From assembly GCA_030549775.1 (NCBI GenBank), contig CM060181.1:36953063-37017062 (forward strand): a stretch of 64,000 nt of DNA, read 5' to 3'. Below the pieces are notes generated by a model that saw only the letters and a list, made by a program, of their open reading frames with translations, was not told where the DNA came from and ran no database searches. This DNA is from Tamarix chinensis. Taxonomy: Eukaryota > Streptophyta > Magnoliopsida > Caryophyllales > Tamaricaceae. Shown here in pieces: positions 13,020 through 25,552 of this stretch; position 1 is the first letter of the stretch; each line of letters starts with the position of its first letter. The position numbers and the translations under genes were made by a program.

Positions 13020-13120
13020 TGGCGGTAATATCCCCAAAATTCATGGTTTATTATTTTACTTCCGCTAATTTTCTTTTAATTAAACAAAAAAATTCAATAG
13101 TGAATTTTGGGGGTGTTACA

Positions 13121-14648
13121 GTTTGGGATGTGTTGGTGAATCGGGTATAGGGAATAACATAGGATCTAAATTGTGAGGTGAAATATTAATGGAGGTAGAG
13201 TTGATAAAGGTAAAAACATGCTCCTTGAAAACAACATCTCTAATATCAAATACCTATTTGATTTCAAGATTTAGGACATTATTAGATTTTCTCCCATGCG
13301 AATAGCCGAAGAAAACATAAAGATTAGATTGGGGCATGAACTTGCCTCTAAACTTGTTAGGTGTAACAACATAACAAAGAGAATTGAATGGTTTTAAGTG
13401 GTGGTAATCAGGTTTTGTGCCAAATAATAATTGGAGAGGGCTACATTTGTTGAGAATATTAGTGAGAATTTTATTAATAATGTAAGTGGTTGCTAAAAGA
13501 CTCTTTCCCTAATATATTTAAGGCATATTCTACTGAAACATGAAGGCTCTAGCTACTTCTAAGAGGTGTTTTGTTTTCCTTCCACTAGAACATTTGGTTG
13601 AGGAATGTTTGGGAAACTAATTTGATGAATTATACCTTGTTGAGAAAGAAATTGTTTAGCTTCTATGGTAGATCCTAATTCATAGGCATTATCAGATTGA
13701 ATAGCTTTGATGGTTTTATGAAACTGGGTTCATACTAAAGCAATACAAGATTTTAGAATTGTGAATCCACTCCCCTTTATACTCAGTGAGTAGGTCCAAA
13801 TGGCTCTAGAGTAGTCATCCACTATTGTTAAAAAGTATTTAAAACCATTTTAAGTGATGACTTTGTGAGCCCCCATATGTCAACATGTATAAGATCAAAA
13901 GGAGAAGTCGCGTGAGTACGACTAGAGAGGAAAGATAATCTATGATGTCTTCCCTTGAAACAAATTTCACATGGAAAATAAGAGATCTTATTAATGGAAT
14001 GCGGAAAGTCAAACATTTGCTTAAGTTTAAATAATGGTAAATGTCCTAATCTAAGGTTCCATAAATTAGCATTAGAAGAAGAAAGTAAAGCTAAGACATT
14101 TTTTATATCATATTTGTTCATGGCTTGATCAAAACTTGAAACATTAACTTGAGAGATGGTCTAAGTAGAAGTTGGAATAGATGGGATGAAAGAAATATAG
14201 ATCACGACTCAATTTACCAAGTGGAAGGGCCTTCCTTATTGAAGGGTCCTACATAAAGCATTCATGATTAGTGAAACAAATAGTTGATGAAGTTTTTTTT
14301 AGTTTGCTGATTGAAATAAGGTTATATTTGAAATCAGGTATATAATATACTTCTTTCAAATTTAGGTGATCATTTAAGTTGATGGAGCCTATTAAATGTA
14401 CCAAGGTTGTATGCTCGGTGGGTAAAATTATGGAAATTGGATTAGTTATGCTTTAAAGGTTCAAAAATAATTTTTTTTATTGCAACTCATGTGATCTATG
14501 CCACCAATGTCCTGAATCCACATGTTAGTGCAAACCAAGGATGCATGAAATGAAAAACTCGTTGCAATAGAATTATGAAAGGTGACTTTTTTACCTACAA
14601 AGGGAGAAACCAATGTGTTGGTAGATGAGTGATTCCCTATTGCTACTT
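13121..14648 (-). pseudogene. Ty1/copia protease, GAG-pre-integrase and integrase (piece 2 of split copia)
   Basis: Minus strand, from 14648 down. A protease-like block WIQDIGGIDHMSC lies near 14500, with the usual D-T/S-G changed to D-I-G. The GAG-pre-integrase zinc region is at 14070-13950 (LWNLRLGHLPLFKLKQMF, then CEICFKGRHHRLSF). The start of the integrase core (PFDLIHVDIWG) follows. The conserved C-terminal integrase stretch lies at 13500-13230 (FGTKPDYHHLKPF, TPNKFRGKFMP, VFFGYSHGRK, DVVFKEHVF). Stops interrupt the core. It joins the gag piece at 39325-40384 across the Tekay element and the RT piece across solo LTR 1. Confidence 0.9.
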
Positions 14649-14653
14649 GGTCT

Positions 14654-15275
14654 TGTAAAAACCCAAAATTTTTATTATCTAATCCCATATAATTAATACT
14701 CTAATTCAATTTTAATCTCAAAAAAGTATTATTTTAGCCTTAACTAAATTTTTTAATCCCAAAATCTTAATAAATCGAATATGAATCTTTGACCCAAAAA
14801 AACCTTATTTTGTAACCCAATCTTAAATCCACTAAAATTTATCACTAATCCATCCTATTTTGTCTTATCTAAAATTATCTAACACTGATCCCCAACCTTT
14901 TTCTTTTTCCTTTTTCATTATCCTTTTCTTTTCTTTTTCTCTCCTTTCTCCCATCATCCTTGTGCCATAAAGTTTAACCAGCTCTTTATACAACTTGCAA
15001 ACTACAACTTACATCTCCCATCACACCACTACAACTACCATAATCACCATCATCCATTGTTCCTCGCCCTTTTCTCCTTCTTGAGTTGTCGATCTACACA
15101 CCATCACCTCCCCTATCTTATCTTTTTCATCCTCATGTAACATGCTCACACTCAACCATAACCATATATTGCCTGCACTCTCTACAATTTCACGTCAACA
15201 CACACAATCATCACCTCTCTATCATCCCTCATGCTCGACCATCCTCCTACATCACCCATTTGTGCGACTTGCCTA
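14654..15275 (+). repeat. 5' LTR of Tekay element, 3' part deleted
   Basis: It aligns closely with the 3' LTR (33096-33172 joined to 37315 onward). Shared blocks include ATTTTGTAACCCAATCTTAA, CTAACACTRATCCCCAACCT and CAACTTGCAAACTACAACTT. After about 15190 the match becomes patchy. The sequence then jumps into gag near 15280 without the LTR 3' end, primer site or gag start, so about 1.4 kb of LTR plus leader is missing. Confidence 0.85.
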
Positions 15276-15280
15276 AAACT

Positions 15281-15815
15281 TAGATAGGAAGATTGAGGCA
15301 GTTGATGGCCCACCTGCTCAGAAGGTAGGTATTGCAGCCTTCTTTGTGAGAGGAGTTGCCAACACCTAATGGGTAGATCATCATGCACAGGACCGGCTGT
15401 AGATGTCTTAGGAGGACTTCAAGGTTATGATTCATGCAATGTTTTACCAAAAATTTCTTAAGAGGGATAAGGTGAAGGATTTTATACAAGTGACCCAAGG
15501 GAGTATGACAGTGGGATAGTACCACATCCAGTTTATGGAGTTGTTGATGTTCACGTTAGGGATTGCAGCTAGTGAGTTGACTATGGTTTATTAGTTCGAG
15601 TAGGGGCTCCACTTTAGCATCTGAAGGATGATGGGTGTCGTGGCTTTTTAGGAATTAGCCATGTTGTATGAAAGGGCATGTATCCTCACTACTCTAATTC
15701 AGGAGCAAGCTTCCATTCTGAGTAAGAGGAAGTCGGAGGCATAGGTATAGGGAGGAAAGATCTAGTATCAGGGAGGGGAACCTCTAGGGATTTAGCATAG
15801 AGGTCAAAAAAAGCC
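15281..15815 (+). pseudogene. Tekay gag, N-terminally truncated fragment
   Basis: The plus-strand translation RKIEAVDGPPAQKVGIAAFF, VRGVANT, EDFKVMIHAMFYQKFLKRDK, VKDFIQVTQGSMTV and YHIQFMELLMF is a gypsy gag core. Many stops occur where Trp or Gln is expected. The frame is cut at 15816-15818 by the Harbinger transposon and resumes after 29100. The start is lost in the deletion that removed the 5' LTR end. Confidence 0.8.
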
Positions 15816-18147
15816 TTATAGTTCGTTTGGATTGGGGTGAAAGGGGGTTAACAAAGGTGAATCAATTGATTCACCCTTTTTGGCTATCCCTTTTAAAAAC
15901 TCTACCTAGGTGAATCAAGGTTAATGGTTCACCTCTATTCACATCGGTTAACCTCATTTTTATTAACCTCAGATTTCAAAGGTAACCGAGGTGAAGGTGA
16001 AAGAATAAGTAAATTTTTAACCTAATAAGACCAAAATACCCCTCAAACCATTAACCTCTATTTCCCAAATCAGCTGGTTCTCCAGCCTGCATCTCCCTCA
16101 CCTTCGCTTGACCTCGACCTCCCTCCCTTACCATATTCTGATCTACTTAATGAAGGATAATATCCAGTAGAAACTACCGATTTTGATGGCTAGAGCCGCG
16201 TCAACAAGCTTGCAAGCATCGACCATAGCATCCAAATTCCCCTCTCATCTCCCCTCTCCAAGTCGACCGCTAAGTATACTTCCCTACTTTTTCTTTTCTT
16301 TTCTTTTCTTTTTTGTTGATTTTTCTACAAAACAAATTATGCTTGCTTTGTGATTCAATTGTGCTACCTAATTTGTGATTATTCTCCATTTATGAGTCGA
16401 TTCTACTAGCATTGCTTCATTCGTTGAGTTGAAGCTTTGATTTTTTTTGCTTCAACCGTCGAGTTGTAGATTGAATTGCTTCACTCTTTTTTTTGTTCCT
16501 TTTTTTTTAAGTTTAGTAAAGCAACAACTTTCTATTATCAAGATTATTCTACTAGCATTGCTTTATAAGCTTTAATTTATTTTATTTTATTTTACTTCAT
16601 CTATCGAGTTGTAGGCCCTTGGTTATGTCATATTTGTTTACATATTTTGTTAGATTATGTGAGGGCATCCCCTACTAGATTATGAGCGTACTAATATAGA
16701 GAATGATAGGAAATGGTAGCCACATGATTAGTGCTGATTATATTCTTCATGTGGATGTGCCTTCTTTTCCTCTAGTGGTGCCATGTTTTGATTATGGCAT
16801 TTCTTATCGATTATGTTATTATGGGGAAGACCTTGGAATTTATGCATTAAAATTGATGAAGTATATGGATTTTTATAAACATAATTTATGTATCAAAATA
16901 ATGAACATAATGTAATGCAAGTTTTAATATTTGAGGAAAAAAATTAGGAAAATAAATTGAGGTGTTTGGCAGGAAGATAGACTAGATAGATAGAATTTAA
17001 ACCTATACTTCCAAATCATTTATTCATTCATCCTTATCAGCCCTCATTTTTAACTTCTGTTGATTATATGCTATGCTACAGTTAAAAAACTGAGGTTTAT
17101 TCCAAATGGTGTCATTTTAACTTTGAAGAAGATGTTGCTTTTTCCTATCAGATCTCAATATTCTATTTCCCTTCTTAGCTCTCAATTTCCATACCTAATT
17201 TTTTGTATCATCATCTTAGTGCACCCCCATCTGGAAGAGGGTAAGGCATCACTCAAAATGAGGTATTTCTATAATTTAATAAATAAATTTATAAATAAAT
17301 AGAACATAAACATTAAAATTAAATTAAAAAAGGGCCAAGAGGTTTTCTAATAGAGAGAAAATGGCAGTGTAAGTGTATGGTTCTATTTGGATCTAATAAG
17401 GGAGTTATGAGTCCCACTTTTTCATTCCAAATTGATCTAATATATTTCACCAACTAGAGTCAACAACAATCCATTTTCCACTTTCTTCCCCTTCCACACT
17501 AGGAAGTAAATTTCTCTTTACTTCCTTCTACTTCTACTTAGCCTTCACAACCAAATTTCAAATAATAAAATATTGATAAACATTGAAAGATCAAGTGTTG
17601 TAGGATTAATATCGATAAAAAATTACACAAATGCCAAACCATATGTGCTAATAAAATGTCTACAATACAACCAATCAAATTAAAGAAAAGAAATTAATTA
17701 ACTAATTATCCTAATCTAGCTACCTACTTTGTTGGTTATACATAGTAATTATATGAATAAAAAAATTATAAATTCTCTTGCAAAAAGAGGGGCATGCTCT
17801 ATGTGTGTGTGTGTATAATTAAGAAATATATACCTACTATAGGAAAGGAGAAAGGTTGTGGTCGAGTGCTTGTAGTTGTGGAACTTGAAATCTAAGAGGA
17901 ATAGTGAAAGGAGAAGGCAAATGATGAAGTGGAGACGTCCTGGTAGTATCATAATTGTTACTACCACTGCCTCCTCCATCACTAATCCCTGCTGATGATG
18001 ATTCCCCTTGTTTAGTAAAGCCTATGCATCTACACTCGAATAGTTGTAGCCTATAGGAGAAGCTCTAGTAGTAACAGTTGGGAATTCAATCCTAGATGAA
18101 TTAATATAGGAACTAATAAAAACAATTGGATCAGTTGATGAATGTTG

Positions 18148-18184
18148 ACACACACGCGCGCGCACGCGCACGCACACACACACA
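18148..18184. repeat. alternating CA/CG tract (37 bp)
   Basis: A strictly alternating purine-pyrimidine run of CA and CG steps lies in the 5' non-coding part of the Harbinger element. It is a candidate Z-DNA-forming sequence by composition only. Confidence 0.8.
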
Positions 18185-19363
18185 TCAAATTTATAGTTGT
18201 TGAGCGAGCATGCTTGATTTCTTATCTTCAAAAATCATAACTCCCTCAATTAGATTCGAAATTATATTCTACAAATTTCTATCAAAACTAGATTCATGAA
18301 ACTTTATTGTGTTGAAATTTCACAGCAAAATATTAATTATGCTATTTATAGTTATTTTTAAAGTTAATGCATACCTCAAACTAATGTTATTTTCCCCTGA
18401 ATCAGCATATATACGTATATTAGATCCCTAAGTTGGCATAATGGCATGATGAAGGCTGTGGTAATGGGGTGGTTTTAAGACATGAATTAAAATGTAATAG
18501 CTTAGTTTACCTTATATTATAAGGGTAATGGCATTTCCTCTTCAACAATACATCTACATAATTTATTTGGATAGCAATAATACTCATTATGGATAAATAT
18601 TCTTATTGTTGTAAGGATTGGAGGCTTGGTAGCTTAGTTACTATTACCCATCACAACCACCACCCATTGATGAATATTTCCTAATTTATTTTTATATATT
18701 CATTTTTCTAGCTTTGTTTTTTTTATTCAAAAAAGAAGAAGAAAAAGATGAGAAAATTGGACAAGAAAATTTAGGAAATGAACCTTTGTTGATGGTATTT
18801 AAAGATTGTTTACCTTATGTTTGCATATGTGTTGTGGTGTATTGAGACTCATTGAAATTATTTCCAAAAATTGATTTTAATATGCTCAAATGTTTTTTTT
18901 GCACCCTTTTAGAGGAAGTATAACTATGTTGGTGAAATGAAAGGTCGTGCATGCATTAAGTTTGTTGAAGAGGGTATACATGTTGACTTTTCTATTAAAT
19001 AATTGAAACATGTTGATAGTAAATTGGTATTTTGTTTCCTATCATTATTATTATTATACATATGATGATCAAGTCAAGAATTTAAACAAGATGATGAAAG
19101 AATATAATTAAAGAAACAAAAATATATTTGGTAATAGGTATGGTATTGATGATTATGATTGACCTAGGCTAATTTTTTGTAACAAAAAATAACCATTATG
19201 CACATTTTATACGATGAGCCGATGGGAGAAGCCACTCAATATTTGTATCAACTCTACTCTCCTCAATTGTGTTCTTTCTTTGTTATGTTGATTCCACTTA
19301 TGTTGTTGATGAATCAATGCTGATTCCATTTTTTTCTTTAATATTTATTCTTTGTTTTGATAG

Positions 19364-20691
19364 ATGGATAATGATGATGATATTATTACTCTATTCTACT
19401 TTACAATCCTTAATTGGTTTGTTGTAGTGGCATCGGCTTATTGGTATTTAGATGAAAAAGGCATATTAGATGATGATGATGATATTCATAAAGAATCTAG
19501 AGAAGTGAGATTTTTGGTAAGAGATATGATGACAAATAGATTCATATGTCGAGATATGATTTGTATAGGTCTTAAGGCATTTTATGAATTTTGTGGGTTA
19601 TTAGCAAATCATGGTGGCTTATAACCAATTAAATGGGTTAATATTAAAGAATAAGTTGCTTTATTTTTGTATATTTTGGGCATGCCACAACAAATAGGGA
19701 GGTGCAAAGAGTGTTTGGTAGGTTTAGAGAAGTTATTAGTCATTATTTCCACAATGTCTTAAGATCCGTTATCGAATTAGAGGAGATGTTTATTAGACAA
19801 CTAGATGGATCATCAACACCCGTAGAGATTTGAGACAGTCCCAAGTTCTATCCTTATTTTAAGGTGCCTATTATGAATTTTTCTTTCTTTTTAGTCAATA
19901 AATAATTTAGTTAGATTATTAATAATGTCGTAGTTAGTTTTAGGATTGTGTGAGAGGAATCGATAGAACCCATATTCAAGTAAAAGTTTCTACATCAGAC
20001 GCCCTAAAATACCGAGGTAGAAAAGAATACACCACATAAAATGTACTAGCAGCTTGTACATTTGACCTAAAATTTACCTATGTTCTAGCTGGTTGGGAAG
20101 GAACAACATCTGATGCTCGAATACTAAAAAAATGTATTAAGATGATAATATAGCCTCAAAATCCCATATGGTAACTACATTACCATACTTAACAAATACT
20201 TTTTACATAATTTATTGAAACTTGTCTAACATTTTAGCCTTTTTATAGGTAAATATTATCTTGGTGATGCTGGGTTTCCTATAATGAGTGGATTAATTCC
20301 ACCTTATAGAGGAGAGCGGTATTATCTAAAAGAGTACTCGCATAATCCACCAAGGTCTCCGTAAGAGCTAATTAACTTGCATCATTATTCTTTAAGAAAT
20401 GCGATTGAAAGAATTTTTGGTGTTGTAAAAAAGCGTTTTCCAATTATTGAAAGTGAAAATGAAACCTATTATGATGTATATACATATACAAGGATTATAT
20501 TAGCATGTTGTATTGTGCATAACTTTCTAATATGTGTTGATTCGAATGAAACTATAATCAGAGAGGTGGATCAAGAACTTACCGATGGCAATGATGGAGA
20601 GTGGAAAAATAGGTTTTATGATCTTATAGAAGAAGGATATGCTAATAGAAGAGAGTTTATAAAGAATTCTACAACGATAGAGAGATTATAA
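19364..20691 (+). pseudogene. Harbinger-type DDE transposase (DDE_Tnp_4), broken
   Basis: It begins MDNDDDIITLFYFTIL with the acidic motif and SREVRFLVRDMMTNRFICRD typical of the N-terminus. A helix-turn-helix stretch follows (EVQRVFGRFREVISHYFHNV) near 19700-19760. After an apparent intron come the first catalytic Asp in VRGIDRTHIQVKV (about 19962), the second in YYLGDAGFP (about 20264) and the Glu in [18 protein letters not shown] (about 20407). [17 protein letters not shown] closes the domain, with the end at 20691. The D-D-E residues are all present, but stops (for example TT*NVLAAC) and frameshifts break it. A second intron seems to lie at about 20150-20250. Confidence 0.85.
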
Positions 20692-21118
20692 CCCATAAGC
20701 ATTTCTTTTGAGTTATGTAATTTGAATAAATGTACTATTTCATGTGTACTGAATTACGAGAACTTTGTTATTTTGTTACAATATGTTGTATTCTACTTTG
20801 AACAGGCTATGAAACATGTCTTTATATTGGAGATTAATGCTATGTTTTAAATTTCACTTGATTATTGGTGTATTTTTTTTTTTTGCATACCTATCATATT
20901 TGTCCTCTTTTTTTTGGTAGATTCAACCATGCCTCCTCATTAGGTGAGATGGATGGAGTTCTTCTTGATTCTTTGTTATATTAGATGCGTATATGTAATC
21001 ATCCTGGTAGTACATTTTGTAACACCCCCAAATTTACTACTGAAAAATTTCGTTTAACTTAAAAGTTTTAGCGGAAGCGAAAGAATTTAAAACTGTAAAC
21101 TTGGGGGTATTACCGCCA

Positions 21119-21163
21119 CACTTAGTACCAGACCGGTTCATTCTACCGTTCCGGTACTAAGTG
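21119..21163 (-). other. conserved LTR 3'-end hairpin (solo LTR 2)
   Basis: CACTTAGTACC and GGTACTAAGTG form a perfect 11-bp stem with further pairing inside. The distance to the LTR 3' end is 101 bases, as in solo LTR 1. Confidence 0.7.
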
Positions 21164-21689
21164 CTAAGGCTAAATCCGATCATCAATAAGCACAAAGTAT
21201 CATAAAACGCAAAACGTCATTATCATAAATCATTAATAAGATATAAGTCCAATAGAAGTTTGAATACGCTTTAGGATTACAACCCCATAATATTTTTTTT
21301 CCTTTTAAAACATGAAACGTAATACAAAATATAGCTAACAAAGCAATTCCCAGAAAGGGTTAGTATCCGGATCACCTACTCACTCAAGTCAAGCCTTCCA
21401 CCCAAATTAGTAATCGATGAAACCTGCATAGGAGGTCTGCTCCCCACCATTGGTGGATCATCACAGGACCCAGTCAACCAAGGTAGTATCAGTACGGGTC
21501 CAGTACTGATTAAGGACGCAGGTGCGCTAAGGCCAAGCATACAATCATACCACATAGCATTCATAGCACATTCACATAGGCAACATGCGATAACACACAA
21601 GATAAGGCCTGAGTATGTTCCGATGATTTATTCTTTATCCTCATTAATAATATGTCCATTTCACGCATTTTCTTTAGTAGTCCATGTGA

Positions 21690-22305
21690 GTGCGAGAACC
21701 CCACTATTATTGCCGGTGGACCGGAAAGTATACACTCAGGGCAGAACGCTCCTGACCACTATTATTTGCCGGTGGACCGGTCTCCAGGGCAGAACGCTCC
21801 TGGCCACTATTATTTGCCGGTGGACCGGTCTGGCCCCGACTCACATGGTGTTTCACTGTAAGTACTTAGTGTATTTTCCTTATTTTCATTAACAGCATGT
21901 TCAATCCACACACATTCTTTAATAGTTCATATGATTGCGGGAACCCCACTATTATAGCCGGTGGACCGGAAGGTATATACTCAGGGCAGAACGCTCCTGA
22001 CCACTATTATTTGCCGGTGGACCGGTCTCCAGGGCAAATTGCTCCTGGCCACTATTATTTGCCGGTGGACCGGTCTGGCCCCGAATCACATGATGTTTCG
22101 CTGTAAGTGCTTAGTGCATTTTCCATGGTTTAACTTACTTTGGTTTGTCGAGCACGAAATCCCCCACTATTATAGCCGGTGGACCGGAAGTATACACTCA
22201 GGGCAGAACGCTCCTGACCACTATTATTTGTCGGTGGACCGGTCTCCAGGGCACCCCGGCTCCTGGCCACTATTATTTGCCGGTGGACCGGTCTGGGCTC
22301 GGCTC
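21690..22305 (-). repeat. CCGGTGGACCGG / CCACTATTATT array in solo LTR 2
   Basis: Three superunits of about 200-250 bp (from 21700, 21940 and 22155), each with three palindromic CCGGTGGACCGG-type boxes separated by GGGCAGAACGCTCCTGRCCA. On the minus strand this is the same module as in solo LTR 1. Confidence 0.9.
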
Positions 22306-22869
22306 AACAATCTTTCACTTTACATGATTAGTGTCTTATCCGTATCTTATTGAATCACGTCGCACCCTTGACATGCATGCGGTTGATACTCTATCTCTTT
22401 TCCCTCCAGAGGGACCGTCCCATATTTTGAGACTCGCACCTCTTCTCACACCCGACATCCATCCCCCGTAGACTTAGGTAAAGTAGCATATAGTAAGACA
22501 CAAACCCCAAGGATATAGGTCGTCCCAACACATATGATATCGCCTCTGCATGTTCTCATCCCTCTAGGGTTCCTCCTCAGATACCCTAATCGGACCTATG
22601 TGGCCCAACTCTTTCTTACTTACCCAAACGCTACGTTATTCTCTATCTCGCACCTCATTCTTTATTAGGAAATTCCCCAAGTGTATTTCTTTATCTCCCA
22701 AGTTCATATGTGACCAACAAAACCTAGTTGGCCACTCAGACCCTAATCGACCACGCCAACCCTGGTTGGCTGCACCAAACCCTAGCACTTTACTTCTTCA
22801 ACAAGTAACCTCCCTCCTTTAGAAAACCCATACTCATCCTTTATATAAGTGAATTCTCACTCTCAACCC

Positions 22870-23470
22870 CCTACTCCTTAGGCCATTAATATCACCGTGT
22901 AATCATTAATACCACCATACAACCCTAACATCACCATGCGAATCATAATACCACCATACCAACCATAATACCACTATACAAACCCTAATACCACCGTGCA
23001 ATCATGATTACCACCATGCAACCATTAATACCACCATACAACATTAATACCACCACAAAATCGTAAATACCATCATATAAACCCTAATACCACCATGCGA
23101 ACCCTAATACCACCGTTACAACCATAATACCACCATACAACATTAATACCACCATGAAATCACAAACACCATCATACAAACCCTAACACCGCCATGCGAA
23201 CCCTAATGCCACCATACAACCATTATACCACCATACAACATTAATACCACCATAAAATCACAAATAACATCGTACCACATTAATACCCCATAAAATCACA
23301 ATTACCCCCATCCAACATTAATACCTCCATAAAGTCACAATACCACCATACGAACCCAAATACCGCCATAAACCATGAATACCATTATGAAATCATTAGT
23401 ACCAACATGCGAGCATTGATGCCACCATTCAAACCTTAATCCCACCATACAAACTTCAAGACCCCCATGA
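22870..23470 (-). repeat. minisatellite, unit about 20-22 bp (AATACCACCATACAACCATT)
   Basis: About 28 imperfect units of the type TACCACCAT plus ACAACCATTAA or RAACCCTAA lie within solo LTR 2, at the place where solo LTR 1 carries an unrelated minisatellite. Confidence 0.85.
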
Positions 23471-24477
23471 TGGTTCCCAACTCATACTACCATTTATCCT
23501 AACATGCATGTCCTAGAGGGCCATAGCATAATACGTCGTAAACATCATACATATAAACGTCATGCTCATGTCATGGAAGCACAAACAACATACCTCAACC
23601 TCCAAGCTGCGCTACATATAAAACAAGTTATCCACAAATCATACAATACATGACATAGCATGGCATACACAACATTCAACACATCAATGTCACACATAGC
23701 ATAAGGCCATTAGCATCGTCCTTACCTAAGGCGACGCCGGGCTTGGAGCACGCTCCTCTAACTCCTTAAGGCTTTGGTCGGGGTTACCTATAAAAGGGGA
23801 AAATGCTAAGTATTAGTTTCCCCTATAATTACTATCAAACCTCATTTTAGTTTAAGGTTAGGGTTTTTATTACTAAAAAGGGTTTTATACAAAAACTAGG
23901 GTTTTTACTTTAGAATTAGTATACTAAATATTAGTAGTTAAAATATGCTTATTTTTAATACCTATTGTTACACTTATATTATTAGCCCCATTAGCCCTAT
24001 TCTTATAATAATAATGTTCATGTTAACTATAGAAAAATAATGATAATAATAATAATAATAAAACTAATACTCATGACACTAATGTTTATAGTAAGAGAAA
24101 CCCTAGCCTTTTTTTTTAAGGCTAAGTCTATTAATGGTGTCATATTCAAAATAATATTATTATAAGGTCACAATATTACAAGTAACTATTCCTAAGGGTG
24201 ATAATGACAATATTTGTATATTCTTGAATAATAAAAGGGTTTAAATGCTTTTGATTACAACAATAAGGTAGTGATAGTAGTAATAATAATAATAGCTGAT
24301 AATAGTGTCATAGTAATAGGGTTAGGGTTAATGTTAAATGGTATGGTAATAAGGTTCAAGTACTCTTCTTAGTTAACAACCAAATGATATTTACTAGGTT
24401 GAGTTAAGTAACATGGGTAAGACAAGGTAGTATTATTATTAACAATAGTGGTAAATGTGTTAAGTGTAATAACAGTA

Positions 24478-24492
24478 GTAATAATAATAATG

Positions 24493-24528
<36 letters not shown>

Positions 24529-24748
24529 GTAATAATAATAATAATAATAATCACAATAGCACAACCAATTAAGGCTAAGCAATACTAATAATAACCATAG
24601 TAAGGATAATAGAATAATAATAATAATAATGTTAATACTAATACTCATAAAAATAAGACCAAAGTTAAGTATAATATACTTTAGGGTTTAAAAGAGATGT
24701 TAGTATTAGTAAGAAACAAGAACATTAATAATAATGAGGACAATAATA

Positions 24749-24805
<57 letters not shown>

Positions 24806-24853
24806 GTAATAATAATAATAAAAGTAATAATAATAATAATAGTAATAATAAGT
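24478..24853. repeat. (AAT)n microsatellites in solo LTR 2
   Basis: Two long imperfect AAT runs, about 24478-24551 and 24727-24853, are separated by unique AT-rich sequence. The reading frames of Ile, Asn or Tyr runs across them are artefacts of the repeat. Confidence 0.9.
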
Positions 24854-25544
24854 ATATTAGTATTAATATTAGTGGAAAATAGTAGCAGCTATATAAAAAG
24901 GGGGTTAGGGTTTGGATGGGTGGAGAACCACCTAGGGTCGGTGGTGGTCCGGCGGCGGCGCGTGGCGGCAACGGCGGCGGCGGTGGAGGAGGAAGAGAAG
25001 GGAAAAGATCAAGGTGGTGGTTAGATGGGAGGAGAAGAGAGGAAGTTTGAGGTGGGGGAGGAATCAGCAGGTGAAGGGGAGTGGAATGAGGGTGGTGGCG
25101 TGGCAAGGGGCGGCGGCGCGCGGTGGCGACGGCGGCGGCCGAGGGTGGTGGAGAGAGGTGGAAGATGGGGGAGGAAGGAGGAGAGGGAGGCAAGGGAAAT
25201 CGAAGGCAGGGGAGGGTAGAGGGAGGTCTGCTGGGAATTTTGGAGGGTGGAAGAGGCCCTGATGGCGGCCGGGATGGCGGTGGGAGGCGGCGCAAGGGCG
25301 GCGAAGGCTGGAGGTGGTGGTTTCGGGTTAGGATTTTTGCACAGCTATGGCGGCACGTGCAGGGCAAGGGGAAGGGTGCTGGTAGTCTGGTTTCGTAGAG
25401 GGCGTTGCAAGGATGATAACGGTGGGGAGAGGTGGTTTCGGCGGTGGCTAGAGGCGGTAGAAATGGTGTCTGTTCCGGCGGCGGCGGAACAGGGTTTCAG
25501 CAAGGTCCAACGGGAGGACTTGCTGTTGGCCGTTCGGGAGGGGG

Positions 25545-25552
25545 TATTTATA
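25545..25552 (-). promoter_or_regulatory. TATA box of solo LTR 2
   Basis: The minus strand reads CCTATAAATACCCCC. Solo LTR 4 (57805-57798) and LTR 5 (49005-49012) have the same TATAAATA core in comparable positions. The inferred start lies about 30 bases further, inside the C/T-rich block. Confidence 0.6.

Larger units (their letters stand above)
7713..13120 (+). mobile_element. solo LTR 1 (5,408 bp) of Tekay-like long-LTR family
   Basis: It begins TGTAATCC and ends GGGGGTGTTACA. It is flanked by near-identical 5-bp target duplications, GTTCG (7708-7712) and GTTTG (13121-13125). It splits a copia reading frame between integrase and RT. It encodes no gag or pol and has no internal second LTR, so a single LTR left by recombination is the simplest reading. 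Its 3' end (hairpin, GGCGGTAATATCCCC, TTACTTCCGCTAA, GGGGGTGTTACA) matches the ends of the LTRs at 21018, 33173, 39319 and 52219. Confidence 0.8.

Noticed and set aside
22870..23470. Interstitial telomere repeat (ACCCTAA occurs several times)
   Set aside because: ACCCTAA appears only as part of a 20-22-bp TACCACCAT minisatellite unit, never in tandem.
24681..25367. 228-codon minus-strand frame with Pro-rich start and poly-Leu tail
   Set aside because: The poly-Leu part is an AAT microsatellite and the rest is LTR C/T-rich leader. Related LTRs do not keep the same protein.
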